A DNA stretch of 64,000 bases from Kocuria sp. (GTDB lineage: Bacteria > Actinomycetota > Actinomycetes > Actinomycetales > Micrococcaceae), in the NCBI GenBank assembly GCA_030524035.1, contig JAUNHG010000006.1, positions 1-64,000 of the forward strand, in the 5' to 3' direction. Positions 51,197 to 60,381 of this stretch are shown one piece after another (the first letter of the stretch is position 1; each line of letters starts with the position of its first letter). The notes below the pieces were generated by a model, which was not told where the DNA came from, searched no databases, and saw only the letters and a list, made by a program, of their open reading frames with translations. The position numbers were made by a program, and so were the translations under genes.

Positions 51197-53188
51197 TCAT
51201 ACAGATCGCATGATGTGCTCCGTATGGGGCGGGCGGGGATCATGATCAGGATCATCAAACACTCCCGCAGTGGTGGCGACCTGCTGCACGTGGTTAATGG
51301 CGTCAATGGCCTGAATCAGGCTCAGGTGTGACAGAGCTTGTGGCAGATTTCCCGCCATTCGTCCACCGTGATCAGGGTCTCCTTCATAGGCGGCGGAAAA
51401 CAATGCAAGGTCATTGCTACGACGAAGCACTGACTCCACCACACTCCGGGCACGGTCCACTTTCCCTTGGTACGCCCAGTTCATGGCCAGCCACAATGTG
51501 GGGCTCACATGGCCTACATCTTCACCGATAAAACCATCCTGGCCGTTCTGATGAGCACCAGCCTCAGCACGGGCACCCTGCGGTCGGTGAATATTACGGT
51601 ACCGACGCAGCAATCCGTGGCCATCGCCCAACTCCTCCGCAATACGTTCCACGGTGCGCACCATGCGGGGGTCATCCCAAGCCACAAAACCTACGGTGGG
51701 TAGCAACAGCAATGAGGCATCCACGTCGGTGGATCCGTAGTGCTGCACAAAGCTCCCCAAGGTGGTGTTAAACCCTGACGTCCAGATTTCTAGTGCTAAC
51801 TGATCACGGTGGGTTTCCCACACATTCAGGTCACCATCCAGCCCGTGTGTTTTCACCGCTTCCACCCCGCAATGAAGAGCAGCCCACATCATCACCCGGG
51901 AATGGGTGTAAAACCGTGGCTCACCGCGCATCTCCCAGACACTGTGATCAGGGTCTTCATAATGTCTCACCACATATCCCAACAGAGCTTTTTGAAGTGG
52001 CCAGGACAACTGGTCTTCTTCTAAACCCCGGCGTCGCAGCTTCTCAAAAGCAACCATGATGTAGCCCACGGTGTCTGCCCGGTAGCCGCGTGTGACATCG
52101 TTACCCACCCGCACAGGACGAGAATTTTCATAGCCGGGAAGGTCCAGGATGTGTTCTGGAATATCCCGCTCACCCGCCACTGCGTACACACTTTGTGTAG
52201 CCTCCGGATCCCCTGCAACACACCGCAGCAACCAGTTGCGCAGTTGCAGAGCTTCACGGTCATGGCAGTGATCCACCATGGCTTCCACAGCAAAAGTCGC
52301 ATCGCGCACCCACACATAGCGGGCATCCCAGTTGCGTTCCCCACCAATTTTCTCCGGCAAAGACGCCGTGGCTGACCCCACCAACCCACCCGTTCGGCGG
52401 TGCATGAGTGCACGAATCACCAGAAGACAACGGCGCAGCTGGGAATCGTAGTCCCCTGGGTGAGCGGGAGAATACTGGGCGTCCCAATCCCGCCATAGCT
52501 CCATGGTTTCGCGCAGCTGCTCGCTGACCTCCCGCGCTGCGGGTGGACTCCGGTGGGACTCAAAGTGCGTCAGCACAAAATCCCGGCTTTGGCCTGCAGC
52601 AACAGTGAACCGACCCACGTGCCTGGGACCTTCTGCATCCCGAAGGAATGCGGGCATGGGCTCTGCCCGGAACACCATGGCGTCTGGTCCGGCTAACGCA
52701 ATCACTTCAGCCGGATTCTGTTGTTCAGCGTCAGATTCCTCCATTGCTTCAAATTGGGAAACCCACGGGGTCACCCGACCGTAAGCAAACCGCATGCGGA
52801 GGTCCTGCATCATCTCCACTTCGCCAGTCAAACCTTCTACGCGGCGCACCAACTCCGGGGTGTCGGACAGCGGCATAAAATCTGTGACTCGCACAGACCC
52901 TGAGTCCGTGATCCACACGGTTTGCAGCACAAAAGTGTTTTCCGCGTAAGAACGTTCACCAATACGGCAGTTTTCCCGCCACTGGCTTTCGGGAAGGTCT
53001 GCCCCGTTGCCATCAACTGTTGCTGACGGCGCTAATAGCCACTGCCCCGTGTTTCCCACAAGAGCCCCGAAAACGGAAGGGGAGTCAAAACGGGGCACAC
53101 ATAACCAGTCCACGCCACCACGCTGAGAGACCAAAGCACCTGTCTGCATACCGGATAGCAGCGCATAGTTTTCGATCAGGGAAGCCAT
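51197..53188 (-). CDS. GH15-family glucoamylase/trehalase-like enzyme
   Basis: About 663 aa. The start MASLIENYALLSGMQTGALV leads to RGGVDWLCVPRFDSPSVFG, the typical N-terminal domain of bacterial GH15 proteins. The (alpha/alpha)6 barrel shows NWDARYVWVRDATFAVEAM and, late, DGFIGEDVGHVSPTLWLAM. Mycobacterial relatives are trehalases and others are glucoamylases, so substrate is open. There is no signal peptide at this start. The frame opens at 53296, but ATG 53188 matches the family; its GGAG lies only 2 nt upstream, so initiation is uncertain (ATG 53197 also possible). Confidence 0.87.
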   Translation of the reverse strand: MASLIENYALLSGMQTGALVSQRGGVDWLCVPRFDSPSVFGALVGNTGQWLLAPSATVDGNGADLPESQWRENCRIGERSYAENTFVLQTVWITDSGSVRVTDFMPLSDTPELVRRVEGLTGEVEMMQDLRMRFAYGRVTPWVSQFEAMEESDAEQQNPAEVIALAGPDAMVFRAEPMPAFLRDAEGPRHVGRFTVAAGQSRDFVLTHFESHRSPPAAREVSEQLRETMELWRDWDAQYSPAHPGDYDSQLRRCLLVIRALMHRRTGGLVGSATASLPEKIGGERNWDARYVWVRDATFAVEAMVDHCHDREALQLRNWLLRCVAGDPEATQSVYAVAGERDIPEHILDLPGYENSRPVRVGNDVTRGYRADTVGYIMVAFEKLRRRGLEEDQLSWPLQKALLGYVVRHYEDPDHSVWEMRGEPRFYTHSRVMMWAALHCGVEAVKTHGLDGDLNVWETHRDQLALEIWTSGFNTTLGSFVQHYGSTDVDASLLLLPTVGFVAWDDPRMVRTVERIAEELGDGHGLLRRYRNIHRPQGARAEAGAHQNGQDGFIGEDVGHVSPTLWLAMNWAYQGKVDRARSVVESVLRRSNDLALFSAAYEGDPDHGGRMAGNLPQALSHLSLIQAIDAINHVQQVATTAGVFDDPDHDPRPPHTEHIMRSV

Positions 53189-53566
53189 GGCTCCCATGAT
53201 GAACGACAACACCACCGCAGAACCACAACGGCAGCACGAGTCATGGGGAATATATGGGTAGTGAAGGTAACGAACCCCGTGGAACCGTCCTCCCAAAACG
53301 GCCCCACGGGGTTGTCCCCATACCGCCTGGTGGATGAGTCAAGCGGCGGTTCCCGCACCACATCCCGGCTTCCTCCCATGAAGACAGGCTGCGCCAACGG
53401 GTATGCACCTGCGGCACTGCGGGTGCAACGGTAGCGAACGAGCTTTTTGGATCCCTCGTTCACCACTGCGATATTTGCAGGTGCATACCTGCTGGGGCAA
53501 GTGATTTGCGTTAATGGGGACAAACAAAAATATGGGTTTCACCTGGGGCGTTTGCCAAAAATAGGC
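53189..53566. other. Gene-free stretch upstream of the GH15 gene
   Basis: 378 nt with no convincing coding pattern on either strand; small frames here lack ribosome sites or overlap real genes. It contains a short palindrome GCAGGT-GCAT-ACCTGC at 53477-53492, a possible operator for the GH15 gene downstream on the minus strand. Confidence 0.45.
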
Positions 53567-53965
53567 TCATTGGTGGGGCGGATGAGGGGGTTCAGTCTGC
53601 GGGGCAGAACCATGATCGGCTTGTTGAGCAGGAACATCGTGACGTGGCTGTGGGCCATCCTGGCGTTGAGCACTACGACTTTCTGCATGTGATACAGCGG
53701 AGGAGCGATTAACACCTGAACCCTGACCCAAGGCGGGATCGTTAGGTTTATCGAGCATCATCAAAGTGGCGCACACCACCACGGACACAATGAATGCCAC
53801 ACCGCCTGCAATCAGTCCCAGATCCAGACGCATGCCGCTCTGGGTGCCACCGGCGGCAGCAAAACTGGTCACCCCACCTGCCACCACACCTAATACAGCG
53901 GAAACGGCCAGCGGCCCCCTGACGTCCGGCGCGCGCCGCTGGGCACGGTAGGGCTGGCGTGGCAC
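53567..53965 (-). CDS. Small two-helix membrane protein
   Basis: 132 aa. A basic N-terminus (MPRQPYRAQRRAPD) precedes two hydrophobic segments (about 17-39 and 48-70). A long hydrophilic tail rich in Gln, His and Pro (QRQDGPQPRHDVPAQQADHG) follows, probably cytoplasmic. The start is GTG or ATG near 53965, with AAGGAG upstream. Actinobacterial genomes carry many such uncharacterised proteins. It stands alone between the gene-free stretch and an HdeD-like gene 140 nt away. Confidence 0.65.
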   Translation of the reverse strand: MPRQPYRAQRRAPDVRGPLAVSAVLGVVAGGVTSFAAAGGTQSGMRLDLGLIAGGVAFIVSVVVCATLMMLDKPNDPALGQGSGVNRSSAVSHAESRSAQRQDGPQPRHDVPAQQADHGSAPQTEPPHPPHQ

Positions 53966-54106
53966 GTAAGGCTCCTTCTATGTACTGAACGGTTGTCGCC
54001 GGTCGATGGTGAAAGTCCACCCTTCGATCTGGGTAAACACATAAGACCGTCCCAGTCTACGCGGCACACAGCGCCACCCACGATGTCACGCTTTCGAGGG
54101 GAGTCG

Positions 54107-54712
54107 TCACGCTTGCGCAGCTTCGTGCCGCATAGATAACCCGGCTAATAACAGGAAAACACCACAAATAATCGCCGCACCACCAGTAACCCCCAATACC
54201 GCATGCATATCCAGAGAGGAAACCAATAAAACACCAATGGCAGCTGCAACGGTTGTTAGCCCGGTGAGTATCCAATCCCGCGCCAGCGGGTGACGACCAC
54301 GTCGGGTAGAACCAATCCATAACTCCGGCAACCCCACCAACATCAAACCCACGGAAACCACGAGAGTCAGGGAAGTTAAACTGCCGCCCCCTAAAACAAC
54401 AATGAGCACCGCGACCAACACCGCAAAGAATCCCATGGAACGTTGTGAGGCTTCCAAGCCGCCCAAGCTCAAGCTGGGGTGATCGTCCGCCCGGCGTTGT
54501 GTCCACACCATGCTGAAACCTAGCCCTGCAAACCACACCGCTAACAACCACGTACCCAAGGCTTGTGATGGCGCAGTGATAAAAATGGTTGTTGCTGCGA
54601 AAACCAGAGTCACCCCTGCTCGCACCAAGGTGGGAGTAGCCACCGCCCGGAGGGCCTCAGCAGAATGTTCTTGGCTCACAGGCGCCTTACCCCTCGCAAT
54701 ATTTTGGTTCAC
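54107..54712 (-). CDS. Six-helix membrane protein, HdeD/DUF308-like
   Basis: 201 aa with six predicted membrane helices grouped in three hairpins, starting after about 25 polar residues. The layout, with GLGFSMVWTQRR and VGLPELWIGSTRRG loops, is like HdeD/DUF308 proteins of unknown function, but motif evidence is thin. No operon partner overlaps it. Confidence 0.6.
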   Translation of the reverse strand: MNQNIARGKAPVSQEHSAEALRAVATPTLVRAGVTLVFAATTIFITAPSQALGTWLLAVWFAGLGFSMVWTQRRADDHPSLSLGGLEASQRSMGFFAVLVAVLIVVLGGGSLTSLTLVVSVGLMLVGLPELWIGSTRRGRHPLARDWILTGLTTVAAAIGVLLVSSLDMHAVLGVTGGAAIICGVFLLLAGLSMRHEAAQA

Positions 54713-54724
54713 GCGTTGCCCGCC

Positions 54725-55173
54725 TTATGCATCAAAAGCAGCCCCTTGCGGGTTGGACTCGCGTGCACACAGCACCAACAAGGCAAACCAACCTAAAGGC
54801 ACGCAGCACAAAAATAAAACCATCCTGAAAGATTAACGTCGTGCAGCCGACGTACCGTTAGTGCAATGTTTGGAATAATAGACGCTACACATATCAATGA
54901 ATAGGGTATAAATAAGGCTAACGCAAAAAGGGCACCACCGTTAGAAATCTCTCCGGTGTTAGGGTCGACAGAAAAGTTGGCCAGCAAAATTAAAACCACA
55001 CCAAAAAATATTGCCAGCAAAATAAACACTAGCTGCATCCACCAGAACTCTGACCTTGAAGACCTGCCGCTAAACTGCGCATACTTCGTGAAAAAATTTG
55101 AGATTGCGCCAAACATGTTGACCGATTCTCCAGGCTGGGACCCTTGGGGTTGCGGGTCAATCCCATAGCTCAC
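54725..55173 (-). pseudogene. DUF805 membrane protein, frameshifted near the 3' end
   Basis: From GTG 55173 (GGAAGGAG 5 nt upstream) the frame gives a DUF805 protein: FTKYAQFSGRSSRSEFWWMQ, several membrane helices and TVRRLHDVNLSGWFYF. It stops at 54793 after CAACL, whereas DUF805 proteins continue with a last helix and a SNPxGxxF-like end. Shifting frame by one base near 54798 yields PLGWFALLVLCARE then SNPQGAAFDA and a stop at 54725, exactly the missing end. A one-base loss in the short G run on the plus strand (C run on the coding strand) explains it. Real mutation or sequence error cannot be told apart here. Confidence 0.8.
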
Positions 55174-55273
55174 GACTGCTCCTTCCATCATCCATGAATT
55201 GTCAGTCGCAAACCATACCCTTTTGCGGCTCCCCCCTACCACATAACCCACAGGCTGGGGAAAACACTGAACA

Positions 55274-56155
55274 TCAGCCAGCTTCCGCCTCCGCCTTATT
55301 AGGTACCACCATGACCGGGCACCCGGCATCCACCAAAACCGCCTGGGAAACAGAACCTACCAACAACCCACGGAATCCACCGTGACCGCGCGTGCCCATC
55401 ACCACGAGGTCCGCAGAGTCAGCGACCTCCACCAAAGCATCCGCCGGACGCCCTGAGAGCACATGATGTGTGGTTTCCACACCGGGTGCGCGCTCCGCAA
55501 CGGCCTGTTCCACCGATCGACATAACGTCACAGCGGGTTCCATGAGCTGTTCCGCAATGGCTTTATCCAGTTCCTCCGAGCCTGACGGCAAGGAAGTCAC
55601 AGTGGGAATCACGGTCACAATCGACATCGCCTTACCATGCCGCTGGGCATATTCCGCAGCGTATGTGAGCGCCGGGGACTTGACGCCCAATTTATCCACC
55701 GCCAACACCACACGGCCAGCGAATTCGCCCTCTTGGGGACTGTGATCGTCCGGCAGAACAATCACCGGACACGCAGCATGCGCAGCGGTGGCCGCAGATA
55801 CAGAACCCAAACGACCACGAATGCCATGCAACCCACGCTTACCCACAACAATCAGGCTAGTGGGACTAGATTCATGCACCAGCACCCCGGCGACGTCTCC
55901 GCGTTCCAGCACACCTTCAGCTTTCACCCCTGCGTCAAGGGCCTTGCGCACACCGGCTTTTGCGGTTTCTTCCGCTTCTTGTTCAATTTTTTCCAAGAAC
56001 GGACCGGTAATCGCAGCATCCGCCACCACAGGACGCCCGGTCGACACCACGACCGTCAGGGGAATACCAGCTGCACTGGCTTCTGCAATCGCCCAGTCCA
56101 AGGCACGCTCCGCGAACGCAGAACCGTCGTATCCCACCAGAATCTTCTCGGTCAT
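55274..56155 (-). CDS. Universal stress protein, tandem UspA domains
   Basis: 293 aa with two Usp domains. The first (about 1-140) has ILVGYDGSAFAERALDWA and ends GKRGLHGIRGRLGSVSAATAAHA, close to the ATP-binding G-2x-G-9x-G(S/T) motif. The second (about 150-290) starts VVLAVDKLGVKSPALTYAA and ends MGTRGHGGFRGLLVGSVSQAVLVDA, with the full motif. Actinobacterial tandem Usp proteins are linked to dormancy or hypoxia. ATG 56155 follows GAGAGGGTGAAG; the frame opens at 56263 without a better site. Confidence 0.92.
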   Translation of the reverse strand: MTEKILVGYDGSAFAERALDWAIAEASAAGIPLTVVVSTGRPVVADAAITGPFLEKIEQEAEETAKAGVRKALDAGVKAEGVLERGDVAGVLVHESSPTSLIVVGKRGLHGIRGRLGSVSAATAAHAACPVIVLPDDHSPQEGEFAGRVVLAVDKLGVKSPALTYAAEYAQRHGKAMSIVTVIPTVTSLPSGSEELDKAIAEQLMEPAVTLCRSVEQAVAERAPGVETTHHVLSGRPADALVEVADSADLVVMGTRGHGGFRGLLVGSVSQAVLVDAGCPVMVVPNKAEAEAG

Positions 56156-56244
56156 TGCTTCACCCTCTCGTGATACACGCCCCCAGAGGACCAAGCACAC
56201 GGGCCGATCCCCGGATTCGACGTCACCGCCGCTGCACTGCCATT

Positions 56245-57636
56245 CTACGACTGCGCTAGCCATCGGTCACCGCGAACGCGCAACCCCAATGTCACAGCAC
56301 GCACCCCCATGTAACCGAACGCATAAACCGCCCACAGCATCACAAGCTCCACTGTGGGCTGTGCTGAAATCACATGCACCAACGCCAACAGCGGCAGATA
56401 CACCACCACGTTGACTACCCCGGCTAACGCCAGATAGCGAGCATCCCCAGCACCAATCAGCACACCGTCTAGAACAAAAACCCATGCCGCTAATGGCTGC
56501 CCCACGGCCACCACTACCAGCGCCAGCGCAAACAACTGCTGAACCTGTGGATCTGGAGTCAGTAAAGGCGCGCCCCAGGGCAAAATCAGTCCCACCACAA
56601 GCCCCGTTACCACACCGAACCACAGCCCATACACCAGGATCCTGTGCATCAGAAGCCTGATGCTTTGATAGCCACTGGCAGCGTCCAAATCCCGCGTCCG
56701 CTGGTGGTACGCCCCAATATCCCGGCCCACTAGAGCCTGGGCTGCAATGGCTAAAGCATCCAGGGCGTAGGCCATAACGTTAAAAATAGTCATCACCAAC
56801 TGGTATGCCGCCAGGTTCTCAGACCCTTGAGCGGTGGCGACTACCACGGTGGATAATAACGCCACCCGCAGGGAAACCGTGCGGAGCATGAGCCAAGAAC
56901 CCACCACCGCAAGGGCGCGCACCTGCCCCACGTTGGTGCTCCATCCGACGTCATAACGCCGAGCTTTACCCACCAGCAGCAGAACAAACGCTGCGGCCAT
57001 CAGCCATTGGGTGATGCTGGTGCCTAACGCAGCGCCGGCCACCCCCATGTGCACACCGTGAACCAACGCCACGTTGACGACCGCATTAAAACCCGCCCCT
57101 GCTAGGGAAATTACTAAAGGTGTTCGGGTGTCCTGCAGACCGCGCAGCACCCCCATACCGGCAGTCACTATCAACATGGCGGGAATACCCGGTAAGGACC
57201 AGTACAGGTACATCACGGCTTGTTCCAGAACCGCGCCAGAACCACCCATAGCGCCCAGTAACGCTCGACCTCCGACGGCGCCGAGCCCCGCAATGACGAC
57301 ACCCAGCACAGCTCCCAGCCACAACCCATCCCGCCCAACGGCCAGGGCCTGTGGCATACGGCCAGCACCTACGTGTTGGGCAACCACCGGAGTGGTCGAA
57401 TACGCCAGGAATACCATCAGGCCCACCACGGTCTGAATCAGGGCACCGGCTAACGCAACACCAGCCAACGGGGACGTCCCCAGTCTGCCGACGATTACCG
57501 TGTCCGCCAGCAAAAACAGGGGTTCAGCAATTAACGCGCCGAATGCGGGCACCGCCAACGCCAGAATTCGCCGGTTCAGCCCATCCCGTGACACCGGGGC
57601 GTGCTGCCGCCGTGCTTCTGGCCCTTCTTGCTTCAT
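56245..57636 (-). CDS. MATE-family efflux transporter (DinF-like)
   Basis: 463 aa with 12 membrane segments in two MATE bundles. The N-terminal half begins LNRRILALAVPAFGALIAEPLFLLADTVIVGRLG, whose residue pattern (PAFGALIAEP) marks the DinF branch. GRDIGAYHQRTRDLDAASGY is the inter-bundle loop. It exports drugs or metabolites by cation antiport; substrate unknown. ATG 57636 has GGAAAGG upstream at a long 11-nt distance. It precedes the Usp gene by 89 nt in the same direction. Confidence 0.9.
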   Translation of the reverse strand: MKQEGPEARRQHAPVSRDGLNRRILALAVPAFGALIAEPLFLLADTVIVGRLGTSPLAGVALAGALIQTVVGLMVFLAYSTTPVVAQHVGAGRMPQALAVGRDGLWLGAVLGVVIAGLGAVGGRALLGAMGGSGAVLEQAVMYLYWSLPGIPAMLIVTAGMGVLRGLQDTRTPLVISLAGAGFNAVVNVALVHGVHMGVAGAALGTSITQWLMAAAFVLLLVGKARRYDVGWSTNVGQVRALAVVGSWLMLRTVSLRVALLSTVVVATAQGSENLAAYQLVMTIFNVMAYALDALAIAAQALVGRDIGAYHQRTRDLDAASGYQSIRLLMHRILVYGLWFGVVTGLVVGLILPWGAPLLTPDPQVQQLFALALVVVAVGQPLAAWVFVLDGVLIGAGDARYLALAGVVNVVVYLPLLALVHVISAQPTVELVMLWAVYAFGYMGVRAVTLGLRVRGDRWLAQS

Positions 57637-57775
57637 CGGCCGCTGCCTTTCCAGTTGTGCCGCACCGTACTTTCCGTGTCAGAGTCGCCTAACCGTGGCC
57701 CACGGTAATCTGCTGCCCGACGGTTGTTAGCCTGAACCTCGGTGCCTTCCCCATCACCAGCCGTCAGGAGGAGCC

Positions 57776-58945
57776 ATGGCACGCTCTGTTAGAGGGCGCA
57801 TCGCCCACGGTGGTCTGCCGTCGTGGCCGCCTTTGCGGGTCCGTGGACTAGTTAATGGTTTGTGTTTAACGACGGTGGGCATCGGTATTTTCCATCTCAC
57901 CTGGAACATGCTCAACTTCCAGGTTTTTGACGCCTCACACACCGCCATGGTGTTGCGAGTATTCGCCATCTGGTGTGCCGTCGGATTACCGTTAGCCTGC
58001 GTGGCAATTGGTGTGCACATGGTGCTCACAGCCATTACTGCCACGGATCGTCTTTTGCTCTCTCACGGGTCAGCCGATTGGGACCCTGGGGAGCATGACG
58101 AAGTACTCCGTGGGGTTCGCGTGCGCAACTGGCGACCCGGAACAGGCCCTGGATCCGGTGCAATATCCGCGCGGACTCTCGGGTGGTTACCAGTGCACAC
58201 ACCCTGGTCCGTGTTGCCTTTGGGCGTCGGCATGTTGGTTGGCATAGGTATGGCGATCTGGCTGGCTACGGGCTACGGGCGGGCAGCGTTAATCATGTTG
58301 GTGGCTGTGGCATGGATGGCATGGCGTATGTGGCGGGCATGGGGTGGCTGGGTGGATTTCCGGGCGGGACTCGATGATCACACGGACCACGACACCATGA
58401 CCGCAGACAGCAGCAGTCATTTAGCTGTGATCACTGCCGACGAAGCCTGGGATCGGGAAGACCGTTTGGAAACCGCTCGGGATACCTTCAACGACGTCGA
58501 ACACACCACCGCCGTGATCCCCGTCTACCGAGAACGGGAACCTGACAACGTCATAATCCCCGAACCTGTCCCAGAAGATCCTGACACACAGCCCGAAGAT
58601 CCTGACCCCGTGGTGCTAGTGGACCGTTCAGCCGAACGCGCCCGACAAGCACGTATGAGGCGTCATGGGGAGCCTGAAACAGAGCGACCCTCGCGCAAAG
58701 GTCGTGGTCGTGGCACGGGCCGTGGGTTGCGTAGCTATCTGGGAGAACGCGTAACAGCGGATGCTGTCACTGAGCCCTCCAGTGCCCCAGAACCGGAAAA
58801 CGGGGAAACCCCCACCGCGCCGTTACGCACCGTGGAGCACACGGGCGCACCCACCATGGCCGAAGCCGAACAAAATATTTATGGACGACGGGTGGAAGCT
58901 GATTCGATTTTTGGGTACTTGCTAGGCAGGCGGAAAGGCCGTTAA
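57776..58945 (+). CDS. Uncharacterised actinobacterial membrane protein with acidic tail
   Basis: 389 aa. Four membrane helices occur as two pairs (about 25-50, 58-88 and about 145-165, 168-188). A roughly 200-aa hydrophilic C-terminal region follows, acidic then basic (SRKGRGRGTGRGLRSYLGER) and ending YGRRVEADSIFGYLLGRRKGR. AGGAGG lies 5 nt before the ATG. I do not recognise the family. It diverges from the MATE gene by 139 nt and is convergent with the S4 gene. Confidence 0.7.
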   Translation: MARSVRGRIAHGGLPSWPPLRVRGLVNGLCLTTVGIGIFHLTWNMLNFQVFDASHTAMVLRVFAIWCAVGLPLACVAIGVHMVLTAITATDRLLLSHGSADWDPGEHDEVLRGVRVRNWRPGTGPGSGAISARTLGWLPVHTPWSVLPLGVGMLVGIGMAIWLATGYGRAALIMLVAVAWMAWRMWRAWGGWVDFRAGLDDHTDHDTMTADSSSHLAVITADEAWDREDRLETARDTFNDVEHTTAVIPVYREREPDNVIIPEPVPEDPDTQPEDPDPVVLVDRSAERARQARMRRHGEPETERPSRKGRGRGTGRGLRSYLGERVTADAVTEPSSAPEPENGETPTAPLRTVEHTGAPTMAEAEQNIYGRRVEADSIFGYLLGRRKGR

Positions 58946-58968
58946 CCCCACACAGGTGGCTGGTCAGC

Positions 58969-59379
58969 TCAGCGCCCCCGTAAGCGTTCCAACGCGCGTC
59001 GCTCTTTCTTTGTGGGCCTACCAGTCCCGGGGTCACGTCGCGGCACCGCAGCCCGCACCTGGGGTGGCGGTGGTTCGGAAAGATCCTCGTAACACTCACG
59101 GGCCACGGGAGCACCCACCCGTTGTGATATGAGTTGGCGAACTTCCAGCACCTGCTGCCATCCGGGGTGACGCACCACCACCGTGTCCCCCACACGAACG
59201 GCTTGGGATGCCTTCACTGGCGCGTGATTCAATCGCACGTGCCCCGCACGGCAGGCAGCCGTAGCAGCGGAACGGGTTTTCATAATTCGTACAGACCACA
59301 ACCAGAGATCAATACGCACCGATAACGGCGCGGCATGGTGACCTTTTCCGGTGGCTGCTGAGCTGCCTTGTGGTGCCAT
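58969..59379 (-). CDS. S4-domain RNA-binding protein (Hsp15-like)
   Basis: 136 aa. After a short variable N-terminus the S4 fold VRIDLWLWSVRIMKTRSAA, then GHVRLNHAPVKASQAVRVGD is clear. A basic C-terminus (GRPTKKERRALERLRGR) follows, as in Hsp15/YrfH. Hsp15 binds stalled 50S subunits with nascent chains after heat shock; whether this one does so is unknown. It diverges from the kinase gene, with 47 nt between the start codons. Confidence 0.88.
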   Translation of the reverse strand: MAPQGSSAATGKGHHAAPLSVRIDLWLWSVRIMKTRSAATAACRAGHVRLNHAPVKASQAVRVGDTVVVRHPGWQQVLEVRQLISQRVGAPVARECYEDLSEPPPPQVRAAVPRRDPGTGRPTKKERRALERLRGR

Positions 59380-59426
59380 GCCCCTATGCTCTCACCAAAC
59401 ACGGTCAATCGCGTTATGGAGGCCAC

Positions 59427-60380
59427 ATGGCAGCGCACCTCGTCTTTGGGCTGGATATCGGCGGAACGAGCACCCATGGGATTCGTGCTGAGCACAATGG
59501 ACAGGGGTGGCAGGTTACGCGCGAGGCTTGGGCTGGTAGTGCCAATCTGCAAAATGTCAGCGCCGTAGAGGCCCAGAGCGCGCTTCATGACGTGGCACGG
59601 CAACTGGGGTTTGATCGGCTACCACGCGGCGCGGCGCTGAGGGTGGTAGCCGGCTCTGGCGGTGTGGACACCCCGGAGGACGTCCACCGGCTACAGAGCA
59701 TGATCACCGCAGCGATACGCCCACCGACAACTGACTCTGAGCCGCTTAGTGCCCATGAGTACAACATGACGGTGGTCCATGACACCCGGCTAATTTTGGC
59801 CGCTGGAGGCACTGATGCGGGTGTGGCTGTCATCGCCGGGACGGGGTCGGTGGCCTGGGGTCGAACTCCGGAGGGTCGTGAAGCCCGCCGGGGTGGCTGG
59901 GGGCATCTTTTGGGGGATGAAGGCAGTAGCTGGTGGATTGGACGAGAAGCTGTTCGTCGGACACTACGGCGTCATGACACCGGGGTGACCGTGGATGACC
60001 TGGATCAGGCAATCCTTCAAGCTCGTAATCTGACGACCCGTGATCAACTGATTGCGGATTTCCATGCCCATCCGAGCCGCACGGAGTGGTCCGACGTCGC
60101 GCGACTAGTGGACCAGTGCGCTGATCAGGGTCACATAGAAGCCGGCGATCTGTTGTCGCGGGCCGCCGAGCACTTGGTTACGGCAGCCCGCGACGTATCC
60201 ACTCACTTGAACATCCAAGGACCCGTTGTAGCAGGTGGTGGGCTCGTACAACGCTCCCGCCACCTGCAGCGGGAATTTGAACGGTGCAGTGAAGCGGCGG
60301 GGCTAACCCCTGTAAAGATTCTGCAGGTTGACCCGGTCATGGGTGCTTTACACCTTGCTGAACGTGGGGGTCAGCCGTAG
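59427..60380 (+). CDS. BadF/BcrA-type ATPase, N-acetylglucosamine-kinase-like
   Basis: 317 aa ASKHA-fold kinase. Phosphate-1 loop VFGLDIGGTSTHGI lies at the N-terminus, a second phosphate loop AVIAGTGSVAWG near residue 135, GGWGHLLGDEGSSWWIGREA near 155, and the adenosine site PVVAGGGLVQRS near 270. This order matches N-acetylglucosamine kinase/BadF family members in actinobacteria. Sugar specificity is inferred. ATG 59427 has GGAGG 4 nt upstream, better than the frame opening at 59370. Confidence 0.85.
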   Translation: MAAHLVFGLDIGGTSTHGIRAEHNGQGWQVTREAWAGSANLQNVSAVEAQSALHDVARQLGFDRLPRGAALRVVAGSGGVDTPEDVHRLQSMITAAIRPPTTDSEPLSAHEYNMTVVHDTRLILAAGGTDAGVAVIAGTGSVAWGRTPEGREARRGGWGHLLGDEGSSWWIGREAVRRTLRRHDTGVTVDDLDQAILQARNLTTRDQLIADFHAHPSRTEWSDVARLVDQCADQGHIEAGDLLSRAAEHLVTAARDVSTHLNIQGPVVAGGGLVQRSRHLQREFERCSEAAGLTPVKILQVDPVMGALHLAERGGQP

Positions 60381-60381
60381 G

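Noticed and set aside
53189-53523. Minus-strand frames in the gap before the GH15 gene (extension of GH15 and a 115-aa frame)
   Set aside because: GH15 family members begin at the MASLIEN segment; the other frame has an irregular Trp/Cys-rich tail and no ribosome site.
53447-53692. Plus-strand 81-aa frame with hydrophobic ends
   Set aside because: It overlaps the opposite-strand two-helix protein and lacks a ribosome site; probably a shadow.
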